A stretch of 64,000 bases of DNA from Pseudomonadota bacterium (GTDB lineage Bacteria; Myxococcota_A; Polyangia; GCA-2747355), in assembly GCA_016702545.1 (NCBI GenBank), contig JADJDT010000044.1, positions 248,001 through 312,000 of the forward strand, given 5' to 3'. The position numbers and the translations under genes were made by a program. Positions 1 to 8,356 of the stretch are shown here, in pieces. Every line of letters starts with the position of its first letter. Position 1 is the stretch's first letter. Under the pieces are notes generated by a model. It was not told the origin of the DNA, ran no database searches, and saw nothing but the letters and a program-made list of their open reading frames with translations.

Positions 1-336
1 CTCGTTGAGGCTCGGCTTCTGGTAGCCATCCTCAGGTGTGACGCCGAGGTGATAGCTGCAGAAGAGCGAGAAGGCGTCGGGCGGTCCATCGGGCTGCTGC
101 CGCTCGCGCTTCTGCGGGACCCGCGCGCCGAGCACGCTGCTGCCGTCGCGAACGGGCTCCAGCGCGGGTGCGTCGAAGCGGCTGAGGCCTTCCCCCGACC
201 CACCGAAGCGCCGACGCTTGCGTCGCCGCTTCATGTTGTTACCGCCTCCGCGCCCCTCGGCCTGCGGTGCCGCCCCCTGGCCTTGGCCACCACGCCGACG
301 CTGATGACGCCCGTTACCTCCAGCACTAGGATCCAT
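1..336 (-). CDS. Hypothetical protein, N-terminal part (runs off left edge)
   Basis: The first 112 residues of a protein that continues beyond the window edge. The ATG at 336 is preceded by GGAG about 8 bases upstream, and there is an in-frame stop a few codons before it. The N-terminus is low complexity, rich in Gly, Gln and Arg, with a strongly basic patch MKRRRKRRRFGG near residue 35. A more ordered segment near residues 90-108 reads FSLFCSYHLGVTPEDGYQ. The basic leader could bind nucleic acid, but I do not recognise the family. Confidence 0.6.
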   Translation of the reverse strand, partial: MDPSAGGNGRHQRRRGGQGQGAAPQAEGRGGGNNMKRRRKRRRFGGSGEGLSRFDAPALEPVRDGSSVLGARVPQKRERQQPDGPPDAFSLFCSYHLGVTPEDGYQKPSLNE

Positions 337-849
337 CTTGGCTCCACCCTGGTTCTTACCGGGCTCCGTAATGACCCGGTCATTGGCCCACGACACCGCC
401 AGCCCGACGGTGTCGCCCGCACGGCGCCTCTGCACCGCCCCGTTCTTGCTTAGCGTCCTCGCTCGGCCTTCGTTGTCAGCTAACCGCGGTTCGATCCGGC
501 TCCCCCCGCGTCAGCCGCCGCAAGGTGGCGACGCCTACGCGGAAGCGGGGCCAGGAAGACCTGGTCGGTCCCCTTCGTGAGAGCCAGCAAGAAACTCGTG
601 AGCCAGCAGAAAACCGCAATCTGCAAGGGCCCGCCGAAGCCACAGCGTCACTCGCTCGCGACCCGCTAGCTGCAGCGGGCGCCTCAACCGAGCTGAACTG
701 CTGTAACCGCGCGCCGCAGCGGCTGAGCGGCCGGGCCGCCACCGCGCGCTGCAAGGGCGCGTTCGGCTTGTGGCAAGCACACGCACAACCGTGCCGCCGC
801 CGGAAAGCTGACCTGTAAGCGGCGCAGAGTCAAGCCCTTTGCACGCCCG
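337..849. other. Intergenic stretch, no supported gene
   Basis: About 510 bases between the divergent start of the edge gene and the 3' end of the phosphoribosyltransferase gene. Open frames here have no ribosome binding site or recognisable protein. A GGTTCGATCC string near 488 resembles a tRNA T-loop, but its flanks do not pair. Confidence 0.5.
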
Positions 850-2052
850 CTACGCCCCATAGAGCACCTGCGCCAGCGCCGGATTGAGCCGCTGGAGCTC
901 GCGGCGCGCGTCGGGCAGCTTGTGCAGGCTGGCGGGGGAGACGACCTCCTGGCTCACGCGCTTGACGAAGTAGTGCGGCGCGGTGATCTGCGGGCGCACC
1001 GTCCAGGTCGAGCGATCGTCCGGATGATAGTAGATGCAGGCCACGCGGATGCGCTCGTCGTCGAGGTTGCGGCGCAGCACCTCCTTGAGTCGCAGCACCA
1101 GCGCGTTGACCAGCCGGCCGGCGCGGAAGGTCGTGTCGACGATCAACAGGTTGTCGCCGCGATTGACGCGCTGCTCCAGGTAGCTCAGATCGGCGATCAC
1201 CGCATCGACGCTGCTGCGCGCCGGCCAGGTGTCGATGCTGATGTGATCCGGCGCCGGCTCGGCGCTGCCGCTCTTGCGGAGCTGGTACTTGTAGACCTCG
1301 TGCACCGGCAGCCCGGCCAGCGCGCCGCCCGGCCACAGCGCCAGCATGAAGGTCGGGCGGAAGCTGGTGTCCTGAGCCACCTGGACGCCGAGGCGAATCG
1401 CGTCGAGCAGCAGCTCGCGGGGGCTGACGTAGAGGAAGCCCTGGTCGCTGGGCGGCAGCGCGTCGGGCGGGCCGGGCGCGCGCCGCAGCGCCTCCCACAC
1501 CGCGCCGCTCTTTTCGGCGATGCGGCTGTCGGCGGGGTCGTCGTCGCTGACAAGATCGACCAGCTCGTGCGGGTAGTCGAGCCAGACGTCGTCGGCGACG
1601 GCGTGCAGCGCCAGTACGGGCAGCTCGCGGTACTGGGCCAGGCCGGGCTTGCGGTGCACGGTCGCGACGCGAATCTGCCGCGGCGTGTTGGCCCGGGCGA
1701 GCTGGCGCAGCAGGGCGACGATGCGCGCGATCGTGCGCCCCGACTCGTACACGTCATCGATGATCAGCAGGTCATCCTCGGGGCAGACCACCTGCGCCAG
1801 CGGCTCGAGGTTCTTGACCAGCACCTCGCCCTGCTGACCGACCCCGCTGTAGGAGGCGGTGGTGATGGTGCAGTGGTGGATGAAGACGCCGCGCGAGCGA
1901 AAGAAGGCGTCGACGCCGAGCCCCACGGGCGTGCCGCCGCGCCAGATCGAGATCGCGTGCCGCGGGCGGAAGCCGCTCTCGTAGACCAGGCGCCCGAGCC
2001 GGACGGTGTCGAGCAGGAAGGTGTCGGGGTCGACATGGAGGATGCGTGACAT
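850..2052 (-). CDS. Tandem phosphoribosyltransferase-domain protein
   Basis: A 400-residue protein made of two phosphoribosyltransferase-like halves. The first half carries a good PRPP-binding loop, DLLIIDDVYESGRT, near residue 122. The second half repeats the fold with a degenerate loop, NLLIVDTTFRAGRL, where the second acidic residue is lost. This suggests one catalytic and one structural domain. The substrate cannot be read from sequence; single-domain relatives act on hypoxanthine, guanine or xanthine. I chose the ATG at 2052 because a longer in-frame start would overlap the preceding acyltransferase gene, which stops at 2066. The 13-base gap suggests an operon with that gene. Confidence 0.8.
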   Translation of the reverse strand: MSRILHVDPDTFLLDTVRLGRLVYESGFRPRHAISIWRGGTPVGLGVDAFFRSRGVFIHHCTITTASYSGVGQQGEVLVKNLEPLAQVVCPEDDLLIIDDVYESGRTIARIVALLRQLARANTPRQIRVATVHRKPGLAQYRELPVLALHAVADDVWLDYPHELVDLVSDDDPADSRIAEKSGAVWEALRRAPGPPDALPPSDQGFLYVSPRELLLDAIRLGVQVAQDTSFRPTFMLALWPGGALAGLPVHEVYKYQLRKSGSAEPAPDHISIDTWPARSSVDAVIADLSYLEQRVNRGDNLLIVDTTFRAGRLVNALVLRLKEVLRRNLDDERIRVACIYYHPDDRSTWTVRPQITAPHYFVKRVSQEVVSPASLHKLPDARRELQRLNPALAQVLYGA

Positions 2053-2065
2053 CGCGCCGTCCCGT

Positions 2066-2923
2066 TCAGGCCAACCACGCGCCCTCGGCCGGCCCGCCGC
2101 GGGCCAGGGCCGCGCGCAGCTCGCGCTCGCGGGCACCAAGGCGGGCGATGGCCTCCAGCACGAAGTCGGCCGTGCGCTTGTAGAGGCTGGCGCGTGGGCG
2201 CTCGCCGTAGAAGGGGCTCAGGTCGAGCGGCTGGCCGACGACGACGGTCACCGGCTGCCGGCGACGCTGGGCGGGCGGCGCCAGCGAGCGCCCCAGCTCG
2301 GCCCAGAAGCGGTTGGTCAACCCATTGACGAAGATCGGCAGCAGCAGCGGGCGGCTGCGCAGCACCAGCTGTCCGATGCCCGGCTGCGCGGGGAGCAGCG
2401 CGTAGGGGTCGTCGTTCTTGTTGCGGGTGCCCTCGGGATGCATGCCAACCACCGTGCCGGGACGCGCCAGCGCGCGCTCCAGCCGCTGGACGGCGTCCTG
2501 GTTGAGGGCGGCTCGGCTGCGGTCGCGAAAGATCGGCGGGTACATGCTGCCGCCGCCGACCGCGAGATTGACCAGCAGGCCGAGCGGCGTGTCGTAGAAG
2601 AAGCTGTTGCGCACCGGGAAGTAGGCGCGGCGCAGCCAGGCGTCGCCGTGGGCGAAGATCGGCAGCATCGCGACCCATAGATCGAAGAAGGTGCGATGGT
2701 TGCAAGCGACGACCACGCCGCGCTCCGGGGCCAGCGTGCGCACGGTCGCCAGCCCATCGATGAAGACGCGGCGCGCGATCAGCGCGTGGACGGCGCGCCA
2801 GGTCAGCTGCCGGAGGTACAACGACTGTAGCCCCTTGCCGACCGCCGGCTCGTTCGCCAGCCGCGTCACCGCCAGCGCCAGGCGCTCCAGGTGCGGCAGG
2901 GGCGTCTCGGTCTCAGGTCGCAT
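2066..2923 (-). CDS. 1-acyl-sn-glycerol-3-phosphate acyltransferase family (PlsC-like)
   Basis: A 285-residue acyltransferase of the PlsC/LPLAT family. The catalytic HX4D motif is visible as CNHRTFFDLW near residue 80, and the acyl-acceptor motif as HPEGTRNKND near residue 163. The family transfers acyl groups to lysophosphatidic acid or related lipids at the inner membrane face. Only one weak hydrophobic stretch is seen, so it may be a peripheral membrane protein. It lies directly upstream of the tandem phosphoribosyltransferase gene on the same strand. The exact acceptor lipid is inference. Confidence 0.85.
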   Translation of the reverse strand: MRPETETPLPHLERLALAVTRLANEPAVGKGLQSLYLRQLTWRAVHALIARRVFIDGLATVRTLAPERGVVVACNHRTFFDLWVAMLPIFAHGDAWLRRAYFPVRNSFFYDTPLGLLVNLAVGGGSMYPPIFRDRSRAALNQDAVQRLERALARPGTVVGMHPEGTRNKNDDPYALLPAQPGIGQLVLRSRPLLLPIFVNGLTNRFWAELGRSLAPPAQRRRQPVTVVVGQPLDLSPFYGERPRASLYKRTADFVLEAIARLGARERELRAALARGGPAEGAWLA

Positions 2924-3087
2924 GGGCCCTCGCTACGGCGGCGAGCCTGCCAGCACCCGGCGGCGCGAGGCAAGCCCAAGCTGCAGCCCACGCTACAGCC
3001 CGGTCCGCAGCCCTCCGCGGGGCAAGCGCGGGGCCGTCGCGGCCGGCGGTTGCTCGCGATCGATCGATGTGGCAGAAACGCAGCCTG

Positions 3088-4905
3088 ATGAGCTCGAAAC
3101 CTGCAGCGCGTTACGACGAGAACGCGATCCAGACGCTCGACGCCCTCGAGCACATCCGCCTGCGCACGGGCATGTACATCGGGCGCATCGGCGATGGCAG
3201 TCACCAGCAGGACGGCATCTACGTGATGCTCAAAGAGGTGATCGACAACGCGATCGACGAGTTCATCATGGGCCACGGCAAGCGCGTCGAGATCACGCGC
3301 GAGGGCCCTTCGCTCACCGTGCGCGACTTTGGTCGCGGCATCCCGCTGGGCAAGCTCGTCGAGTGCGTCAGCCAGATCAACACCGGCGGCAAGTTCAACG
3401 ACGAGGTGTTCCAGTTCTCGGTCGGGCTCAATGGCGTCGGCACCAAGGCGGTCAACGCGCTCTCCGAGGAGTTCGAGGTCTGGAGCTGGCGCGAGGGGCG
3501 GAGCAAGCGCGCGCTCTTTCGCCGCGGGCGACTGATCGAGGAGCAGGAGGGGCGCGACGGGCGTGAGCCGGATGGCACGCGGGTGCGCTTCACGCCCGAT
3601 CTGGAGATCTTCCGCCGCTACGGCTGGCAGGACGAGTACGTCGAGCAACGGCTCAACTACTACGCCTACCTCAACAGCGGGCTGAGCCTGAGCTACAACG
3701 GCCGGACCTTTCGCAGCAAGAACGGGCTGGCCGATCTGCTGGTCGCCGAGCTGGGCGACGAGCCGGCGCTCTACGAGGTCGTGCACTGCCGCCACGAGCG
3801 CGTCGAATTCGCGCTGACGCACACCCAGACCTACGGCGAGACCTACTTCAGCTTCGTCAACGGCCAGTACACCAACGACGGCGGCACGCACCAGAGCGCC
3901 TTCCGCGAGGGCGTGCTGAAGGCGATCAACGAGTTCTCCAAGCGCAACTTCGCCGGCGAGGACGTGCGCGACGGGCTGGTCGGCGCGGTCGCCGTGCGGG
4001 TGCAGGATCCCGTCTTCGAGAGCCAGACCAAGAACAAGCTCGGCTCGACCGAGGTGCGGCCGTGGGTCGTGCAGACGGTCAAGCACGAGCTGACGGTCTG
4101 GTTGCACAAGCACAAGGAGGCCGCCGAGGCGCTGATCGAGAAGGTGCGGACCAACGAGCGCATCCGCAAGGAGCTGGCGTCGATCAAGAAGGAGGCGCGC
4201 GAGCGGGCCAAGAAGGTGGCGATCCGCATCCCGAAGCTGATCGACTGCAAACAGCACTACAACGAGCCCAAGGGCGCCCGGCGCGAGGAGACGATGATCT
4301 TCCTCACCGAGGGCGACTCGGCGGGCGGCGCGATGGTGCAGGCGCGCGACGTGCAGACGCAGGCGATCTTCTGCCTCAAGGGCAAGCCGCTCAACTGCCA
4401 CGGCCTCGAGCGCGACGCCGTCTATCGCAACGAGGAACTCTACAACATCATGCAGGCGCTCGGCCTCGAGGACGGCCTCGACGGCCTGCGCTACGCGCGG
4501 GTGGTGATCGCCACCGACGCCGACGTCGACGGCATGCACATCCGCAACCTGCTCTTGACCTACTTCCTGCGCTACTTCGAGGAGCTGGTGACCAAGGGTC
4601 ACGTCTGCATCCTCGAGACCCCGCTCTTCCGCGTGCGCAACAAGCAGCAGACGATCTACTGCTACAGCGAGGCCGAGCGCGACGCCGCGCTCGCGCAGCT
4701 CCGTGGCGCCGAGGTCACGCGCTTCAAGGGCCTGGGCGAGATCGGCCCGCAGGAGTTCAACGCCTTCATCGGCGCCGACGCGCGGCTGGTCGCCGTCTCG
4801 GTCAAGAACCTGAGCGAGGTCAGCAAGACGCTCGACTTCTTCATGGGCAAGAACACCCCCGAGCGGCGGCAGTTCATCGTCGAGAACCTGATCAGCGAGC
4901 TCTAG
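3088..4905 (+). CDS. parE: DNA topoisomerase IV subunit B (ParE/GyrB type)
   Basis: The ATPase subunit of a type IIA topoisomerase, 605 residues from the chosen ATG. The GHKL ATPase motifs are present: LKEVIDNAIDEF (E50, N54), DFGRGIPLG and GLNGVGTKAVNAL. The TOPRIM domain has LTEGDSAGGAM and DADVDGMH. There is no GyrB-type C-terminal insertion, and the length fits ParE. An in-frame ATG at 3067 adds seven residues; neither start has a convincing Shine-Dalgarno sequence. parC follows 16 bases downstream, so the two subunits are co-transcribed. It would decatenate chromosomes with ParC. Confidence 0.9.
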   Translation: MSSKPAARYDENAIQTLDALEHIRLRTGMYIGRIGDGSHQQDGIYVMLKEVIDNAIDEFIMGHGKRVEITREGPSLTVRDFGRGIPLGKLVECVSQINTGGKFNDEVFQFSVGLNGVGTKAVNALSEEFEVWSWREGRSKRALFRRGRLIEEQEGRDGREPDGTRVRFTPDLEIFRRYGWQDEYVEQRLNYYAYLNSGLSLSYNGRTFRSKNGLADLLVAELGDEPALYEVVHCRHERVEFALTHTQTYGETYFSFVNGQYTNDGGTHQSAFREGVLKAINEFSKRNFAGEDVRDGLVGAVAVRVQDPVFESQTKNKLGSTEVRPWVVQTVKHELTVWLHKHKEAAEALIEKVRTNERIRKELASIKKEARERAKKVAIRIPKLIDCKQHYNEPKGARREETMIFLTEGDSAGGAMVQARDVQTQAIFCLKGKPLNCHGLERDAVYRNEELYNIMQALGLEDGLDGLRYARVVIATDADVDGMHIRNLLLTYFLRYFEELVTKGHVCILETPLFRVRNKQQTIYCYSEAERDAALAQLRGAEVTRFKGLGEIGPQEFNAFIGADARLVAVSVKNLSEVSKTLDFFMGKNTPERRQFIVENLISEL

Positions 4906-4921
4906 GCCGGGAACCAGCGCA

Positions 4922-7225
4922 ATGAGCAGCCTCGAGCCGCTGATGCGGCAGAACTTCCTCGAGTACGCCAGCTACGTGATCATCGATCGCGCGATCCCCG
5001 AGCTGCGCGATGGGCTCAAGCCGGTGCAGCGGCGGCTGCTCTACACCCTCTGGGGCAGCGACGACGGCCGCTTCCACAAGGTCGCCAACGTCATCGGCGA
5101 GACGATGAAGCTCCACCCGCACGGCGACGCCTCGATCGGCGAGGCGCTGGTCGTGCTGGCGAACAAGGAGCTCTTCATCGAGAAGCAGGGCAACTTCGGC
5201 TCGGTGCTGACCGGCCACCGCGCGGCGGCGCCGCGCTACATCGAGTGCCGGCTGACCGACCTGGCGCGCGAGACGATGTTCAGCGAGGCGCTGACCGAAT
5301 ACGTCGACAGCTACGACGGTCGCAAGCGCGAGCCGGTGGCGCTGCCGGCCAAGCTGCCGGTGGCGCTGCTCCTGGGCAACGAGGGCATCGCCGTCGGCAT
5401 GGCGACGCGCCTGTTGCCGCACAACCTCGGCGAGCTGTGGCAGGCGCAGATCGCGCTGCTGCGCCACGAGCCGATCCACCTGCTGCCGGACTTCCCCGGC
5501 GGCGGGCTGATGGACGCGTCGGACTACGACGATGGGCGCGGGCGCGTGCGGGTGCGGGCGCGGCTGGAGGAGCGGGGCGACAAGAAGCTGGCGATCACCG
5601 CCGTGCCCTACGGCACGACGACGGAGAGCCTGATCGCCTCGATCGAGGCCGCGGCGCAGAAGGGGCGCGTCAAGATCGCGGCGATCGACGACTTCACCGC
5701 CGAGCACGTCGAGATCGAGGTCTCGCTGCCGCGCGGGGTGAGCACCGCCGAGGTCATCCCGCAGCTCTACGCCTACACCGAGTGCGAGGTCAGCTGTAAC
5801 TCCAACATGGTGATGATCCGCGATCGTCACCCCGTCGAGCTGACGGTCAGCGAGACGCTGCGCCTGCTGACGGCGCAGCTCCAGGCGCAGCTGCAGGCGG
5901 AGCTGGAGCACGAGCTCGGCCAGCTCGAGGACCGGCGCCATTGGCTGACGCTCGAGCAGATCTTCATCGAGCAGCGGGTCTACAAGCGGCTGGAGAGCGC
6001 CAAGACCGAGGCGCTGCTGCGCAGCGAGACCTACGCCGGCATGGCACCCTACGCCGAGCGCTTCGTGCGACCGATGGTCGACGAGGACGTGGCGCGGCTG
6101 CTGGCGCTGCCGATTCGCCGCATCTCGGCCTTCGACATCGAGAAGCACCGGCGGACGATCGGCGAGGTCGAGGCGCGGATGAAGGAGCTACGCGCCAAGC
6201 TGCGCCAGATGACCAAGACGACGATCGCCTACGTGCAAGGGCTGCTGAAGAAGTACGGCGAGCGCTTCCCGCGGCGCACGGAGATCACGACCTTCGACAC
6301 CGTCGACAAGCGGGCCGTGGCGCGGCAGAACGTCAAGGTCAGCTACGACGCCGAGGGGTCGTTCTTCGGCTCGGCGGTGCGCGGCAACGAGTACCAGCTG
6401 ACGGTCAGCGAGTACGATCGCATCCTGGCCATCTCGAGCGACGGCTCCTATCGCATCATGGCGCCACCGGAGAAGGTGCTGCTGCCGGCGAAGGTGATCT
6501 ACTGCCAGCTCTTCGACTCGGAGGCCGGCGCCTCGTTCCTGGTGGTCTACCGCGACGCCCAGCGCTTCGCCTACGGCAAGCGCGTCCAGATCCAGAGCTT
6601 CGTCCGTGACCGCGAGTACCAGCTGATCAAGGACGCCGGCGGCCGCATCGAGCTCTTGCTCCCCGCCGACGCGCAGGGGCAGCTCCAGCTCCGTTACCCA
6701 CCCGCCAAGCGCCAGCGCGTCAACGAGAGCTTCTTCCCCCTGGCCGACATCGCCCTCGTCGGCGTCGCCGCCCGCGGCCAACGCCTGGCCCCCAAGCCGG
6801 TGGCGAAGGTTCACTGGTTGCGCGAGGTCGCTGAGCGCTGGCGGGAGGGGCGGGGGAGGGGCCCGCGCGCGTCCCGACCCGGGGCGCTGCTTGCCCCGTC
6901 CGTGGTCCGAAGAACCCAGGCAGGTCACCGACCCTTGCTGCGGGTCTGTCGCAGTGCTAGTCCTAGTGTCATGGCGCGCGTCAATTTGACCCTCGATTCA
7001 GTGTCGTACGGGAAGCTCTCGAGGTACGCCAAGGCGTCCGGGACGCCGCAGGCCACGGCGGCGCGGCGGCTGCTCTGCGAGGCGCTGGAGCGGCGCGAGG
7101 CACGGGCACGTCGTGCCCGGCTCGCCGCGGACTACGCCGACGGTCGATCCGACGCGAAGGAGCTGCTCGACGATCTCGAAGCGGCGGAGCTGGAGCTGCT
7201 CGGCGATGAAGATGAAGAGCGATGA
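4922..7225 (+). CDS. parC: DNA topoisomerase IV subunit A, reading in frame into an antitoxin
   Basis: The breakage-reunion subunit of topoisomerase IV. The catalytic tyrosine is Y106 in APRYIECRL. The quinolone-determining segment reads HPHGDASIGEAL, with Ala70 where E. coli GyrA has Ser83 and Glu74 at the Asp87 site. The recognisable ParC fold ends near residue 640. No stop codon follows: the frame runs through about 40 low-complexity residues and joins at residue 684 (base 6971) a complete ribbon-helix-helix antitoxin, giving 767 residues. This could be a real fusion, a lost stop codon, or a base-call error. The antitoxin is also listed separately. Confidence 0.85.
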   Translation: MSSLEPLMRQNFLEYASYVIIDRAIPELRDGLKPVQRRLLYTLWGSDDGRFHKVANVIGETMKLHPHGDASIGEALVVLANKELFIEKQGNFGSVLTGHRAAAPRYIECRLTDLARETMFSEALTEYVDSYDGRKREPVALPAKLPVALLLGNEGIAVGMATRLLPHNLGELWQAQIALLRHEPIHLLPDFPGGGLMDASDYDDGRGRVRVRARLEERGDKKLAITAVPYGTTTESLIASIEAAAQKGRVKIAAIDDFTAEHVEIEVSLPRGVSTAEVIPQLYAYTECEVSCNSNMVMIRDRHPVELTVSETLRLLTAQLQAQLQAELEHELGQLEDRRHWLTLEQIFIEQRVYKRLESAKTEALLRSETYAGMAPYAERFVRPMVDEDVARLLALPIRRISAFDIEKHRRTIGEVEARMKELRAKLRQMTKTTIAYVQGLLKKYGERFPRRTEITTFDTVDKRAVARQNVKVSYDAEGSFFGSAVRGNEYQLTVSEYDRILAISSDGSYRIMAPPEKVLLPAKVIYCQLFDSEAGASFLVVYRDAQRFAYGKRVQIQSFVRDREYQLIKDAGGRIELLLPADAQGQLQLRYPPAKRQRVNESFFPLADIALVGVAARGQRLAPKPVAKVHWLREVAERWREGRGRGPRASRPGALLAPSVVRRTQAGHRPLLRVCRSASPSVMARVNLTLDSVSYGKLSRYAKASGTPQATAARRLLCEALERREARARRARLAADYADGRSDAKELLDDLEAAELELLGDEDEER
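6971..7225 (+). CDS. Ribbon-helix-helix (CopG/MetJ-type) antitoxin
   Basis: An 84-residue protein starting at an internal ATG in the same frame as parC. The N-terminus MARVNLTLDSVSYGKLSRYA has the alternating pattern of an RHH DNA-binding strand, followed by two helices (PQATAARRLLCEAL). The acidic C-terminal tail, ELELLGDEDEE, is typical of the segment that wraps and blocks the partner toxin. The toxin gene overlaps its 3' end by 20 bases. No clear ribosome binding site precedes 6971, so it may be made by internal initiation or only as part of the ParC fusion. It would repress its own operon and neutralise the toxin. Confidence 0.75.
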   Translation: MARVNLTLDSVSYGKLSRYAKASGTPQATAARRLLCEALERREARARRARLAADYADGRSDAKELLDDLEAAELELLGDEDEER

Positions 7226-7595
7226 ACCCGCCGAGGTGCGTCGAGGCGACATCCTCTGGATCAACTGCGATCCCTCGGTGGGCGCTGAGCCGCGGAAGAC
7301 GCGGACCTGCCTCGTCGTCTCGAACGACCTTGCGAATCGCTTCGGTCAGGCTGTGACGGTCATTCCGACCCAGCGCTACAGCGCGGAGCGCGCCCGCCGC
7401 GCCTACATGGTGGACCTGCGCGGACCCCGCTCCGACCTGCCGAGCGCCCGGGTCGCCAACGCGTCGATGATCATGACCTATGACCGCAGTCGGATCGCCG
7501 CTCGCGCCGGGCGCGTCAGCCGGGAGACGCTCAGGGCCGTCGACAGCGCACTGGCGCTGCACCTCGGCATCGAAGCGGCTCGCGAGGCTGGCTGA
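7206..7595 (+). CDS. MazF/PemK-type mRNA interferase toxin
   Basis: A 129-residue toxin of the MazF/PemK/CcdB fold. The N-terminal strand EVRRGDILWINCDPSVGAEP and the following RTCLVVSNDLAN match the family's RG-(D/E)-(V/I) and R-P-x-VVS-N signatures. The family cleaves mRNA at short single-stranded sites and arrests growth. The ATG at 7206 is chosen because it has GGAG about 9 bases upstream and overlaps the antitoxin, the usual arrangement for translational coupling. It is the last gene of the plus-strand run; the next gene is convergent. Confidence 0.85.
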   Translation: MKMKSDEPAEVRRGDILWINCDPSVGAEPRKTRTCLVVSNDLANRFGQAVTVIPTQRYSAERARRAYMVDLRGPRSDLPSARVANASMIMTYDRSRIAARAGRVSRETLRAVDSALALHLGIEAAREAG

Positions 7596-7629
7596 AGGGA
7601 TCGGCTGAGGGGAGCGGCGGAGCGCGACT

Positions 7630-8319
7630 TCAGACGATCGCTTCGAGCGCGTCCTTGTCGGCGATGATCACGCGGCGGGCCTCGAGGTGGATCAGCTTCT
7701 GGCGCTTGAACTGGGAGAGCGCCAGGCTGACGGTCTCGCGCGTGGAGCCGATCAGGTTGGCCATCTCCTGGTGCGTGACCTTGACCGAGATCAGCGTGCC
7801 GCGGGGCTCGGCGACGCCGTAGCGCTTGGCCAGGACCAGCAGCAGCTCCGCCAGCTTCGAGTTGACGTCCTTGAAGATCAGGTCCTCGATCTTGCGCTCG
7901 AGGGCGCGGCGCCGCTCGAGCAGGGCCCGCGTCAGCTCGAGCGTCAGCGGGGCGTGGGCGGCGAGCAGCTCCTCGATCAGCTGGCGCGGGAACTCGATCA
8001 GGGTGGTGTGGTCGGCGGTCTCGGCCATCTCCTCGCGGGGCTCGCCGACGAAGAGGCAGTTCTCACCGAAGACCTCCCCCTGCAGTCGATAGGCGAGGGT
8101 CAGCTCCTTGCCGTCGGGAGTGACGCGCGAGATCTTCACCCGGCCGACGGCGATGCCGAAGACCGAGGCGCCGGGATCGCCCGGCATATAGACCACGCGG
8201 CGGCGGCGATGCTCGGAGACCTTGCCCTCGTCGGCCAGCCGGGCCAGCTCGTGACGGGGCAGCTCCTTGAGCAGCGGAATCTTCTTCACCTGGCTGAGGG
8301 CGCGACGTTCGTCTTGCAC
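7630..8319 (-). CDS. Crp/Fnr-family transcriptional regulator
   Basis: A 229-residue regulator with an N-terminal cyclic-nucleotide-binding-like beta-barrel (residues 15-125, with GEVFGENCLF in place of the strict cAMP-binding GELGL...R motif) and a C-terminal winged helix with recognition region THQEMANLIGSTRETVSLAL. No Cys cluster for Fe-S binding is seen, so it is not Fnr-like in sensing. I chose the GTG at 8319 because GGGAG lies 7-8 bases upstream; a longer start would run into the HprK-like gene. It sits just downstream of the lasso-type cluster on the same strand and may regulate it, which is inference. Confidence 0.85.
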   Translation of the reverse strand: MQDERRALSQVKKIPLLKELPRHELARLADEGKVSEHRRRRVVYMPGDPGASVFGIAVGRVKISRVTPDGKELTLAYRLQGEVFGENCLFVGEPREEMAETADHTTLIEFPRQLIEELLAAHAPLTLELTRALLERRRALERKIEDLIFKDVNSKLAELLLVLAKRYGVAEPRGTLISVKVTHQEMANLIGSTRETVSLALSQFKRQKLIHLEARRVIIADKDALEAIV

Positions 8320-8356
8320 GCGGAGGCTCCCTTTGGAATTCGTAACGGCGCGGACG

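Noticed and set aside
480..515. tRNA-like GGTTCGATCC string
   Set aside because: The flanking bases do not form a T-stem and no acceptor or anticodon arm can be drawn.
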